Assembly: GCF_023516455.1 (NCBI RefSeq)
Contig: NZ_JAMGBA010000003.1
Location: 124,001 to 188,000, forward strand
Origin: Sphingomonas caseinilytica
GTDB lineage: Bacteria; Pseudomonadota; Alphaproteobacteria; Sphingomonadales; Sphingomonadaceae
Direction: 5' to 3'
DNA: 64,000 bases
Shown: positions 6,608-13,946 of the stretch, in pieces
Layout: each line of letters begins with the position of its first letter
Position numbering within the stretch: the first letter of the stretch is position 1
The notes under the pieces: generated by a model
What the model was told of the DNA's origin: nothing
Seen by the model: only the letters and a program-made list of their open reading frames with translations
The model's database searches: none
Program-made: the position numbers and the translations under genes

Positions 6608-8326
6608 ATGTCCCAGTCCACGCCGAACGTCATGGCACTGGCTTCCAGTCAAGCAGCCGACCTGTCCGATGCGCATACGGATATCGAGTTGCTGCACGCG
6701 ATCAGCGTCGAATTGATCGGCGAGCAGGATCGCGTCCAATTATACGGCAAGATCGTTGATGCTGCGGTCGCAATCTGTGGGTCGCAATTTGGTACGATGC
6801 AGCTGCTATGTCCGCCTGGAGATCCGTCGGGACATGGCGGTGAACTCTCCCTTTTGGCCTACCGCGGATTGCCAAGCGAGGCCGTGGAATTCTGGCAATG
6901 GGTGCCACCGGCCGCCCACAGCAGCTGTACGGCAGCGCTCAAGGCGGGCGGCCGCGCGATCATTCCGGATTTCGAGGAATGGGACGAGATCGCCGGCACC
7001 GAAGACCTTCTTGCCTTCAGGCGAACCGGAATACGCTCGGCGCAAACGACGCCGCTGAGGTCACGTGGAGGCAAGTTGCTTGGCATGATCTCGACGCACT
7101 GGAGCGAGCCCCATAACCCGTCCGAACGCGATTTGCGGCTGCTCGACATCCTTGCGCGGCAAGCGGCCGATCTCCTCGAACGCACGATCGCGGAGGAGGA
7201 GTTGCGCGATCGTGAGCAGGAGCTCGATCGCACCTGCGCGGCTCTGCGCGAAAGCGAAGGGCTGCAAAAGCTGCTCGCCGGTGAACTTAGCCACCGCGTC
7301 AAGAACATGCTTGCCACGGTCCAGGCCATCGCCACGCAGACTCTGCGCCATTGCGAGAAGCCAGGCGACTTCGTGACCAGCTTCAGCGGCCGCATCCAAT
7401 CGATGTCGCGCGTCCACTCCCAGCTTAGCGCCAACGATTGGCAAGGCGCTCAGCTCAGCGAGATCATCTCGGACCAGATGAACCTCGGGCCTGCGGATGA
7501 AACAAGAATCTGCGCCTCGGGGCCGGCTGTCCTCGTCGAAGCCAATGTCGTGCCGACGATTGCCATGATGATGCACGAACTGGGGACCAACTCGCTCAAA
7601 TACGGCGCGCTGTCCAAGCCCGATGGCAAGGTCGACATCTGTTGGACGGTAAGCGGCGACGCGCTGCGCTTGCGCTGGATTGAGCAGGGCGGGCCTCCGG
7701 TGAAGGCACCGGTCCGCCGCGGTTTCGGTACCGCATTGATCGAGCGAAGCGCAGGCGGCGTTGGCGGGAAGGCGGAAATGCTGCTCAAGGCCGACGGCAT
7801 CGAATGGGAACTGTTGCTGCCGCTGCCCACGGAAGCGCCGCGGCATCCCATGCCCAATCCGCTTTCCAATGATCGCGCGACCGGAGCATTGCAAGTTGCG
7901 GATTCCGACGCAGGTCCGGATGCCCAACCGCTTAGGGGCAAGCGGTTGCTGGTGATCGAAGATGAGCCGCTCGTCGCAATGGAAATGGCCACGCAGCTTT
8001 CGCTCGCAGGTGCGGACATCATTGGCCAGGCCGGGAATACCTCGTCCGCATTGCAATTGATCGCAGAAGAGCGCTTCGATGCGGCATTGCTTGACGCAAA
8101 TCTGGGTGGCCACGCAGTCGACGAGATCGCCGCATGCCTCACCCGCAACAACATCCCCTTCGCCTTTGTCAGTGGTTATGGCCGGGAGTCGCTTCCCAAG
8201 TCGTTCGCCAACGCTGAACTGATGTCAAAGCCCTTTGATCCTGACAGGCTATTGACCGTCGCGTGTGGGCTTGTTGATCGAAACGTGGAGGCTTTGAGGC
8301 CGAGAGGGGATGTCGCCAATCGCTAG
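6608..8326 (+). CDS. GAF - HWE histidine kinase - receiver hybrid protein
   Basis: The 572-residue cytoplasmic hybrid has three parts. A GAF domain covers about 20-185. An HWE-family kinase core follows: the phospho-acceptor box ELSHRVKNML (His229), the N box MMHELGTNSLKYG at about 320, the W-x-E-x-GGPP element at about 357 and the RRGFGTALIERS G2 box at about 375. A receiver domain spans about 445-560, with IEDEP, the phospho-acceptor Asp in LLDANLGG (about 496) and a SKP loop Lys. HWE kinases of alphaproteobacteria often feed the general stress response (PhyR-NepR-EcfG). No output domain is present, so the receiver may act as a phosphate sink or relay. Confidence 0.93.
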   Translation: MSQSTPNVMALASSQAADLSDAHTDIELLHAISVELIGEQDRVQLYGKIVDAAVAICGSQFGTMQLLCPPGDPSGHGGELSLLAYRGLPSEAVEFWQWVPPAAHSSCTAALKAGGRAIIPDFEEWDEIAGTEDLLAFRRTGIRSAQTTPLRSRGGKLLGMISTHWSEPHNPSERDLRLLDILARQAADLLERTIAEEELRDREQELDRTCAALRESEGLQKLLAGELSHRVKNMLATVQAIATQTLRHCEKPGDFVTSFSGRIQSMSRVHSQLSANDWQGAQLSEIISDQMNLGPADETRICASGPAVLVEANVVPTIAMMMHELGTNSLKYGALSKPDGKVDICWTVSGDALRLRWIEQGGPPVKAPVRRGFGTALIERSAGGVGGKAEMLLKADGIEWELLLPLPTEAPRHPMPNPLSNDRATGALQVADSDAGPDAQPLRGKRLLVIEDEPLVAMEMATQLSLAGADIIGQAGNTSSALQLIAEERFDAALLDANLGGHAVDEIAACLTRNNIPFAFVSGYGRESLPKSFANAELMSKPFDPDRLLTVACGLVDRNVEALRPRGDVANR

Positions 8327-8421
8327 TTGCCGAACCGATTGCCGCAACCAACTTCGCATCATTACGCGAGTGTCGCCATTAACGTTCGCCCGGCATGACC
8401 GCTTCCGCACCGGCCAAAGAG

Positions 8422-8452
8422 AAAGCCCGCCCATGCGTGCTGGGCGGGCTTT
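8422..8452 (+). terminator. Rho-independent terminator after the HWE kinase
   Basis: A perfect 12-bp stem (AAAGCCCGCCCA / TGGGCGGGCTTT) with a 7-nt loop and a short T tail lies 95 bp past the kinase stop. The A/T ends make it usable from both strands. With the next terminator it separates the two convergent units; the rest of the 8327-8636 gap holds nothing else I can name. Confidence 0.75.
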
Positions 8453-8528
8453 CGCGAAGGCTCGGTCCTCCGCGTTCAATTAACTGGCAGAAAATTGTTT
8501 CGTTCCTGCGGCGTGCGCGGAAAATTCG

Positions 8529-8569
8529 AAAAAACGGGGCCGGCCTCCGGCTGCAATGGAGACCGGCCC
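8529..8569 (-). terminator. Rho-independent terminator of the OsmC/diiron operon
   Basis: On the reverse strand GGGCCGG (8569-8563) pairs with CCGGCCC (8543-8537), followed by CG and a run of six T (8534-8529). It lies about 70 bp after the OsmC stop. Confidence 0.75.
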
Positions 8570-8636
8570 TGTGTCAGCGGGCGGCCGCTGCGAGGTGGGG
8601 TGGGGAGAGGTTTCCTCGAACGGCCGCGGTTCCCGC

Positions 8637-9206
8637 TTACTCCTTTCCGATTTCCAGCTTCGCGTCGATCCGGATCGCGCGGGCGAGGTTGTCGAAATTG
8701 GGTGAGGTCGCCTGCACTTCGGCATGGATTTCGGCGAACTGCTCGGGCGTTCCCTCGCCAGCGATCCGGACGACATATTCGATGCCCGGATAGCCTGGCG
8801 GCACCGTGTCGCTGAGCGCGAAGAAACCGCGCAGGTCGAGCGTGCCCTTGGTCTCGATTTCCAGCCGGTCGAGGCGGATTCCGCGCTTCGCCGCGCCGGC
8901 GACATAGCCGACCGTCATGCAGGCGTTGAGCGCCGCCATCAGCAGCTCCTGCGGGTTCGGCGCCTCGTTGCTGCCGAGGATTTCTTCCGGCTCGTCGGCC
9001 AGGATGACATGGTCGCGCGCGACCTTGTCGCCATTGCCCATGGTGATCGGGCCGGGGCGGCTTTCGCTTCGGAACTGGCCGGTCCACCGGGTGGTGACTT
9101 CGAAGCCGAGGTTCGGATTGACCGCGGCCTCCTCGACCAGTTCCGTCAGCTTGCCCAGGTCAATGTCGTTGATAATGGTCTTTTGAATGGGGCTTAACAT
9201 ATTCAT
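8637..9206 (-). CDS. OsmC-family protein with a single cysteine
   Basis: This 189-residue protein is last in the three-gene operon and starts 18 bp after the diiron gene. The OsmC/Ohr fold is recognisable from NPQELLMAALNACMTVGYVAGA (about 83-104), the RLEIETKGTLDLRGFFALS strand and the C-terminal helix. Classical OsmC/Ohr enzymes reduce organic peroxides with two Cys. Here only the Cys in ALNACMT remains; the region where the partner CP motif is expected reads SPNFDNLARA. A thiol peroxidase cycle therefore looks unlikely and another role, such as binding a hydrophobic ligand, is possible. Confidence 0.85.
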   Translation of the reverse strand: MNMLSPIQKTIINDIDLGKLTELVEEAAVNPNLGFEVTTRWTGQFRSESRPGPITMGNGDKVARDHVILADEPEEILGSNEAPNPQELLMAALNACMTVGYVAGAAKRGIRLDRLEIETKGTLDLRGFFALSDTVPPGYPGIEYVVRIAGEGTPEQFAEIHAEVQATSPNFDNLARAIRIDAKLEIGKE

Positions 9207-9224
9207 TCTCCTTGGGATTTTTAA

Positions 9225-10139
9225 TCAGCAGAAGCTCGGCGCGATCGTGTCGATGCGCAGCAGCTGTGCCGGTGAGATCGCGCCGATCGTCTCGCGGAAC
9301 TTCGCGTGGCGAAGACCGGAGCCGAGGTAGGTGAAGCGGAGCGCGCGGCGCTGCTGCTCCAGCAGCTCGTTGCGTTCCTTCTCCGGGAGCCGGCGCTTCA
9401 TCTTGCGCTCCAGCGCCTCGAGGTTGAACTGCGCCTGCTGCTTGAGGCCAGTGTCGAGGAAGGCTCCGATTTCCAGGAACCCGTCGACGGCCTCCTTGAA
9501 CTGCTGCTGGCTCATGTCCTTGGCGATGTCGTGGACCATCAGCGTGTCGAGCTTCGCATGCTGCGCCTCTTCCATCCAATGGCAGCGGAGCAGGTTGACG
9601 AACGAGCCTTCCAGCCGCGTATCGCCGCGAACGCTGTCCACATAGTGACTCTGCGTCATCCACTCGATCATCAGGATGGTGATCGCGACGCTCATCGGAT
9701 TATGGGCCAGCACGACCTTGGCCACCGCATCGGGCGGGCCGATCATCTCGCACTCCTGGCCGAAGCCCTCGGTGAAGGTCTCCTGGAAGCGCTTGAACAG
9801 CTGGATGTGCTTCGCCTCTTCCGCGGCGAACTGCATCATCGCTCGAACGCGATGATCGTCCGCATCGGGCAAGCTCGGCCGGATATGGTCCATCAGGAAG
9901 GGGAGGATGAACTCCTCGACCAGCCCGAAGATGCTCAGATAGTCATGAGCCCGGATATGGTTGAGCGTCAGCTTCTCCTCATCGGACAGCATGTCGAGGC
10001 CTGCGGTCTGGGCGAGGCTTTCCGGCATGAACGGCCGCGTGAAGTCGAACTCCGCACCGGGGCTGATGACTTCGTCAATCTGCCACGCGGCGCGGTTCGA
10101 TGCGGCGAGGATCGCCGGATATTTGAAATCGTGAAACAT
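9225..10139 (-). CDS. Ferritin-like diiron protein (AurF-like)
   Basis: The gene encodes 304 residues from the ATG at 10139, which has AGGAG 12 bp upstream. Two EExxH iron motifs are visible, EEAKH at about residue 116 and EEAQH at about 190. Further acidic or His residues sit in the other two helices (LVEEFILPF, about 74; IEWMTQSHY, about 156), the layout of a ferritin-fold di-iron carboxylate site. Families with this layout include AurF-type N-oxygenases, and the protein is probably an oxidase or oxygenase. The natural substrate is unknown. It lies between the 36-aa membrane-protein gene and the OsmC gene and should be controlled by the divergent SARP-like regulator. Confidence 0.75.
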   Translation of the reverse strand: MFHDFKYPAILAASNRAAWQIDEVISPGAEFDFTRPFMPESLAQTAGLDMLSDEEKLTLNHIRAHDYLSIFGLVEEFILPFLMDHIRPSLPDADDHRVRAMMQFAAEEAKHIQLFKRFQETFTEGFGQECEMIGPPDAVAKVVLAHNPMSVAITILMIEWMTQSHYVDSVRGDTRLEGSFVNLLRCHWMEEAQHAKLDTLMVHDIAKDMSQQQFKEAVDGFLEIGAFLDTGLKQQAQFNLEALERKMKRRLPEKERNELLEQQRRALRFTYLGSGLRHAKFRETIGAISPAQLLRIDTIAPSFC

Positions 10140-10155
10140 CGTGGGGGTGAGCTCC

Positions 10156-10266
10156 TTACGCGGTGAGGACGGGCAAGAGCGCTGCCCCAAGCGACAGGCT
10201 TGCGAAGACTAGAGCCAGCGCGCCACCTGCGCAGGCCACTCCGCTTTCTTCCAACTTCGAAAACAT
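10156..10266 (-). CDS. 36-aa predicted membrane protein leading the diiron operon
   Basis: Reading the reverse strand from the ATG at 10266 gives a 36-residue protein ending TAA at 10156. A perfect AAGGAG ribosome site lies 7 bp upstream. After a short charged head (MFSKLEESG) the rest is one hydrophobic Ala/Gly/Leu helix long enough to span the membrane. The stop is 16 bp from the diiron start. Strong RBS, position and a clear membrane segment support a real gene. I recognise no family; it could anchor or regulate the diiron protein. Confidence 0.68.
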   Translation of the reverse strand: MFSKLEESGVACAGGALALVFASLSLGAALLPVLTA

Positions 10267-10326
10267 GTGTTGCTCCTTTTTCGTGGACGATTGGTTCGTC
10301 CGCTGAAGGCCTTCTGCCCGGCCATG

Positions 10327-10389
10327 GTTGGAGCAAGCGTTGGAAAAAGCGTTGGAAACGACTCTCTCAACCGCTTAGGGGCGTTTCCA
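10327..10389. promoter_or_regulatory. Tandem 12-bp direct repeats and inverted repeat, probable SARP operator
   Basis: GTTGGA occurs at 10327, 10339 and 10351 with an exact 12-bp period; the units are GTTGGAGCAAGC, GTTGGAAAAAGC and GTTGGAAACGAC. The last unit also forms an 8-bp inverted repeat with CGTTTCCA at 10382-10389. SARP-type winged-helix regulators bind tandem direct repeats of about this period. The site lies between the divergent operon (starting at 10266) and the SARP-like gene (10408). Confidence 0.62.
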
Positions 10390-10407
10390 CGTTTGCGGGG
10401 GTTGGCG

Positions 10408-11979
10408 ATGGAATTGCGCCTGCTTGGGCCGATGGCGGTGATCGATGACGGGAAGGCCCTGCCCCTCCCCGCCAGCCGCAAGACTCGCGCCCTGCTCGGC
10501 TATCTCGCCGCCGAAGGAAAGCCGGTCCGCCGCGACCGCCTCTGCCACCTGTTCTGGGAAATCCCCGACGATCCCAAGGGCGCGCTGCGCTGGAGCCTCA
10601 GCAAGCTTCGCGGCGTCGTCGGCGATGCGATCGTCGCCGACCGCGAAACGGTCGCGCTCGATCCGTCAAAGCTCGCCATCGACTTCTCCGACCTCACCGG
10701 CGCCGCCGCCGATTTCACCGCCGCTCCTACCGAACGGATGCAGTCCATCTGCGCCGCCGCCACCGGTTCGTTCATGGAGGAACTGGACCTCCCCAATTGC
10801 GACGATTTCAACGCCTGGCGCATCGCCGTCGCGGAAGACGCCCGCGTCGCGCTCGGCCGGCTCTGCGCTGAGCTCGTCACCCGCGACCTCCCGCCCGAGC
10901 AGCTGCTCCCCCACGTCCGCGCCTGGGTCGAACGCAGCCCCTACGATCCCGAACCGGCCGAATGCCTCTGCAACCTGCTCGTCGCCGCCGACCGCGAGGA
11001 GGAAGCTGAGCAGCAGCGCGCACTCGCTATCCGCCGCCTCGCCGACGCCGGCATCCCGGCCTCTGCAGCGCTTCGCGACAGCCCGGCCATCCCGCTATCG
11101 GCGGAGCCCGAAACTTCAGCCGAAGCCGCTGAACCAGCCGCCTCGCTGCGCCAGGAAATCCAGTTCTGCACGGCCAGCGACGGCACCAGCCTTGCCTATT
11201 CCGTCACCGGTGAAGGCCCGCCGCTCGTAAAGTCCGCCAACTGGCTCAACCATCTGGAACATGACCTGCACAGCCCGATCTGGAGCCACTGGATCAGGGC
11301 CCTGACCGCGATCCGATCCGTCTGGCGCTACGACGAACGCGGCAACGGCCTTTCCGACTGGCATGCGCCGCTGAACTTCGAAGCCTTCGTCGACGATCTC
11401 GAAAGCGTGGTTGACGCCGCCGGCCTCGACCGCTTCGACCTCCTCGGCATCAGCCAGGGCGCCGCCGTCGCCATCGCCTATGCCGTCCGCCATCCCGAGC
11501 GCGTGCGGAAAATGCACCTGTGGGGCGGCTACGCCCTCGGCTGGGCCCATCGCGGCGACCCGGCGGAGATCGAGCGGCGCGAGGCGATGCTCGACCTCAC
11601 CCGACACGGCTGGGCGCTCGACAACCCCGCCTACCGCCAGCTCTTCACCTCCCTCTACCTCCCCGAAGGCAGCCAGGAGCAGGAGGATTATTTCAACGAG
11701 ATGCAGCGCGTCACGACCTCAGCCGAAAACGCCGTCGCCCTCCAGCGCGTCTTCGCCGACATCGACGTCACCGGCCTGCTCGGAAAGGTCACCACCCCCA
11801 CCCTCGTCGGCCACTCAACCCGCGACGCCGTAGTCCCCTTCTCCACGGGTCGAGCCCTGGCCGCCAGGATCCCCGGCGCGAGGTTCATCGCCATCGAAAG
11901 CCCCAACCACCTGCTTCTGGAAAGTGATCCCGGCTGGCGAAAATATGCACGGATCGTCGAGGAGTTTCTGGAGAGTTGA
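10408..11979 (+). CDS. SARP-like winged-helix regulator fused to an alpha/beta hydrolase
   Basis: The 523-residue start at 10408 places the direct repeats outside the gene; an in-frame ATG upstream would make the repeats coding. Residues 1-90 (LRLLGPMAVIDDGKALPLPASRK...) are an OmpR-type winged helix, and about 95-215 a BTAD-like helical repeat region. After a Pro/Ala linker comes an alpha/beta hydrolase (about 255-520) with an intact-looking triad: nucleophile Ser in GISQGA, Asp in STRDAVVP and His in SPNHLLL. The hydrolase may be a ligand sensor that also cleaves its inducer. The probable targets are its own gene and the divergent diiron operon. Confidence 0.85.
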   Translation: MELRLLGPMAVIDDGKALPLPASRKTRALLGYLAAEGKPVRRDRLCHLFWEIPDDPKGALRWSLSKLRGVVGDAIVADRETVALDPSKLAIDFSDLTGAAADFTAAPTERMQSICAAATGSFMEELDLPNCDDFNAWRIAVAEDARVALGRLCAELVTRDLPPEQLLPHVRAWVERSPYDPEPAECLCNLLVAADREEEAEQQRALAIRRLADAGIPASAALRDSPAIPLSAEPETSAEAAEPAASLRQEIQFCTASDGTSLAYSVTGEGPPLVKSANWLNHLEHDLHSPIWSHWIRALTAIRSVWRYDERGNGLSDWHAPLNFEAFVDDLESVVDAAGLDRFDLLGISQGAAVAIAYAVRHPERVRKMHLWGGYALGWAHRGDPAEIERREAMLDLTRHGWALDNPAYRQLFTSLYLPEGSQEQEDYFNEMQRVTTSAENAVALQRVFADIDVTGLLGKVTTPTLVGHSTRDAVVPFSTGRALAARIPGARFIAIESPNHLLLESDPGWRKYARIVEEFLES

Positions 11980-11996
11980 GGCGCCGGCCTGGCTTA

Positions 11997-12026
11997 TGAC
12001 CGCTTTCCACCCCAACCGGCCACAGC
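11997..12026 (+). repeat. Interspersed short repeat, copy 8 (diverged)
   Basis: The core is CGCTTTCCACCCCAACCGGCCA, closest to the copy at 5319. It lies between convergent genes. Confidence 0.55.
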
Positions 12027-12057
12027 AAACCCATTGGTCATGGCAGGACTTTGGGGG

Positions 12058-12549
12058 CTAGGAATTGGCGTGAACAACGACATTGAAGCCTTCGGCCGAC
12101 GTTGGTGGCACAACATAGCTGTTGAACAATTCGAAATCGGCCTCGCTGACCTGATACTCATGAGCGCCAGCCGCGTTTCGCTCCGCCAGGCGTGACCTGC
12201 AGACCTCGTCGGGAACGTCGAGGACGTGCAATATGTGTTCCGCATCCGCGCGCTCGGCCACTGATCTGACCCAGGCTCGCGACGCTGGCGTGTTCGCCTG
12301 AAAGTCCAGCACGATGTTGAGTCCAGTTCGGAGAAGTTTCTCCAGGTGTGGCCCGATGGCTGCGCGCAGACGTGTCGCGACGCGAACATAATCGTCGATC
12401 GTCACGACCTCTCCGGGATAAAGGCGCGACAGCAGTTGGTCTTCACTTATCAAAATGGTCTGCGGGGCATTGGCAAGCGATGCGGCCAGCGAAGATTTGC
12501 CCGAAGCAATTTTACCGCAAAATGCATGCAGCATGCCTGATCCAGCCAT
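12058..12549 (-). CDS. Small P-loop kinase-like ATPase (AAA_33/zeta-toxin-like)
   Basis: This 163-residue protein starts at an ATG with GGGGAG eight bases upstream. A Walker A motif is at the N-terminus (GKIASGKSS, residues 12-20). A DFQ Walker-B-like strand (LNIVLDFQANTP) and an Arg-rich lid (CRSRLAERN) follow. The size and layout match small nucleotide or small-molecule kinases of the AAA_33 group. Zeta toxins and antibiotic phosphotransferases belong to the same fold, but there is no antitoxin gene next to it. The substrate is unknown. Repeat copies lie on both sides. Confidence 0.75.
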   Translation of the reverse strand: MAGSGMLHAFCGKIASGKSSLAASLANAPQTILISEDQLLSRLYPGEVVTIDDYVRVATRLRAAIGPHLEKLLRTGLNIVLDFQANTPASRAWVRSVAERADAEHILHVLDVPDEVCRSRLAERNAAGAHEYQVSEADFELFNSYVVPPTSAEGFNVVVHANS

Positions 12550-12604
12550 GCAGATACTCCCCTCGCTTCGATTGAAATCTAGCAGCCCTCGGAGGATGGC
12601 GAAA

Positions 12605-12633
12605 CGACCGCTTTCGACCCATTGCGGTCATTA
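12605..12633 (+). repeat. Interspersed short repeat, copy 9
   Basis: The core is CGCTTTCGACCCATTGCGGTCATTA. It is followed 15 bp further on (GGTCAT to TGTTACG) by the leader hairpin, exactly as at 4.3 kb. Confidence 0.7.
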
Positions 12634-12640
12634 GGTCTTC

Positions 12641-12669
12641 TGTTACGCTCCCGTAATCTCGGGGGAGCG
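12641..12669 (+). other. Leader hairpin, copy B
   Basis: TGTTACGCTCCC, a GTAATCTCGG loop and GGGAGCG form a 7-bp perfect stem (12646-12652 with 12663-12669), nine bases before the ATG at 12678. The fourth pair is T-A here and C-G in copy A (4343-4363), so pairing is kept while sequence changes. There is no T run, so it is not a plain terminator. It may be a translational control element or a protein site. Confidence 0.6.
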
Positions 12670-12677
12670 TTCGTCGC

Positions 12678-13418
12678 ATGAAAGTAGATTTGCCTAGGCC
12701 ACTGCACGGCTGGCGCAAGTTCGCGGGCGAGGTGGGCATAATTGTCCTCGGCGTACTATTGGCATTGGGTGCGGAGCAGTTGGCTCAAACCGTGCACATT
12801 CGCAGCGACACGGCCGAAGCATTCGAGGCAGTAAAGTCCGAACTCGCGCTTTCCGCAGGAGTGTATGAGGAGCGGGTCGCGCAGCAGCCCTGTTTGGACC
12901 AACGACTAAAGCAACTTGGTCTGGTTGTTTCAGCTGCACGACAAAGCCACAGCTTGCCTGATGTAGGTTGGATAGGAGGGGGACCTGCGATCCGGCCGAT
13001 TCAGTCGGTTGCTTGGTCGAGTGCAATGTCCGGCGGACTAGTGGAAAGATTTCCGAAGTTGGAGCGTGACCGGATGCGGCTCCACTATTCACAGTCAGAG
13101 AACTTCCACTCGGACGTCGATGATGAGAGGGTAATGTGGGCAACCCTGCGAATACTTCAGCACCAGCCCGGTCCCATTGACGGTGCGCTGCTCGCCGAGG
13201 CCGCAAGCACGCTGGAACGCCTGCGATACCGAAGTTGGCTAAACGGTGTGAATGCGGATCAACTCATGGCGGACATGAAGTCTATCGGGATCGGGACTAA
13301 CTATTACATGCTTGCCGACGACGACGAAAAAATTGATCGGACTGTCATGCTTGAGAAAATCCGAGCCTCCGTGATTTGCAGGCCGCTATTGGTGGATGGC
13401 AAGGCTCTGGCAGTCTGA
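12678..13418 (+). CDS. Membrane-anchored protein of unknown function
   Basis: The protein has 246 residues. The head MKVDLPRPLHGWRKFAGEV is followed by one membrane helix (IIVLGVLLALGAEQLA, about 20-36). The rest is a soluble, mainly helical domain of about 200 residues that I cannot assign. The N-terminal pattern W-R-K-F-x-x-E-V plus one helix is shared with many uncharacterised sphingomonad proteins. The repeat-plus-hairpin leader before it is shared with a decayed copy at 4.4 kb, so this belongs to a family duplicated in the genome. Confidence 0.7.
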   Translation: MKVDLPRPLHGWRKFAGEVGIIVLGVLLALGAEQLAQTVHIRSDTAEAFEAVKSELALSAGVYEERVAQQPCLDQRLKQLGLVVSAARQSHSLPDVGWIGGGPAIRPIQSVAWSSAMSGGLVERFPKLERDRMRLHYSQSENFHSDVDDERVMWATLRILQHQPGPIDGALLAEAASTLERLRYRSWLNGVNADQLMADMKSIGIGTNYYMLADDDEKIDRTVMLEKIRASVICRPLLVDGKALAV

Positions 13419-13437
13419 CGTCACGCGAGGTCTGGCG

Positions 13438-13464
13438 GCAGCTTTCCACCCATTGCCGTCATTG
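13438..13464 (+). repeat. Interspersed short repeat, copy 10
   Basis: The core is AGCTTTCCACCCATTGCCGTCATT. It lies 20 bp after the unknown membrane-protein gene, so that gene has a copy on each side. Confidence 0.68.
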
Positions 13465-13558
13465 CAAGCCTGGCCCAACCCAACTCCGCCAGCTAAATCG
13501 CCCGTTCAGCCAATCTGTGCGAAAGCCGTCCGGACGCGGTGGAAGGAGCCCGTTTGCA

Positions 13559-13930
13559 ATGGTCGCCAAAATCCTGCCCATCCTGTCGGCTCTAGGCTTG
13601 GCCACCCTTCCCGCCGTGGCCGCCGGAGAGACCCTCGACGCCCCCAAGCAGGATAGCCTCACGCAGGGCCGTCCCGATACCGGCGGCGGCTCCTATGGCG
13701 ACCAGAATCGCGGTGGTTCTCGCGGCTTCTACGGTTATCCCAGCCACCGCAGCATCGACGGCCGCGGCACCACCGCTTTGAACCGCAAATTCTCCCCCAC
13801 CGACCCTGGCACTTCGCCCTACAGCCGCCAAACTCACGGATCGGCTTATTACGGCCGCGATTATGGCGCGCCCTATTTCGGCGGCGGATACTATGACGAC
13901 GGGGTGTATTATCGGGAGCGGCGCGACTAA
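13559..13930 (+). CDS. Gly/Tyr-rich exported protein
   Basis: The ATG at 13559 follows GGAAGGA and begins a signal peptide ending PAVAAG (residues 1-22); the in-frame extension upstream runs through the repeat and is not convincing. The mature part of about 100 residues is low-complexity, rich in Gly, Tyr, Ser, Arg and Asp (GGGSYGDQNRGG, YFGGGYYDDG). It should be disordered in the periplasm or outside the cell. No family is recognised. It converges on the ATP-grasp gene 16 bp away. Confidence 0.66.
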   Translation: MVAKILPILSALGLATLPAVAAGETLDAPKQDSLTQGRPDTGGGSYGDQNRGGSRGFYGYPSHRSIDGRGTTALNRKFSPTDPGTSPYSRQTHGSAYYGRDYGAPYFGGGYYDDGVYYRERRD

Positions 13931-13946
13931 CCCGCTCCGCACGCCT

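Noticed and set aside
12058-12549. Zeta toxin of a toxin-antitoxin pair
   Set aside because: No epsilon-like antitoxin gene is adjacent and the protein is shorter than typical zeta toxins; the broader P-loop kinase call is safer.
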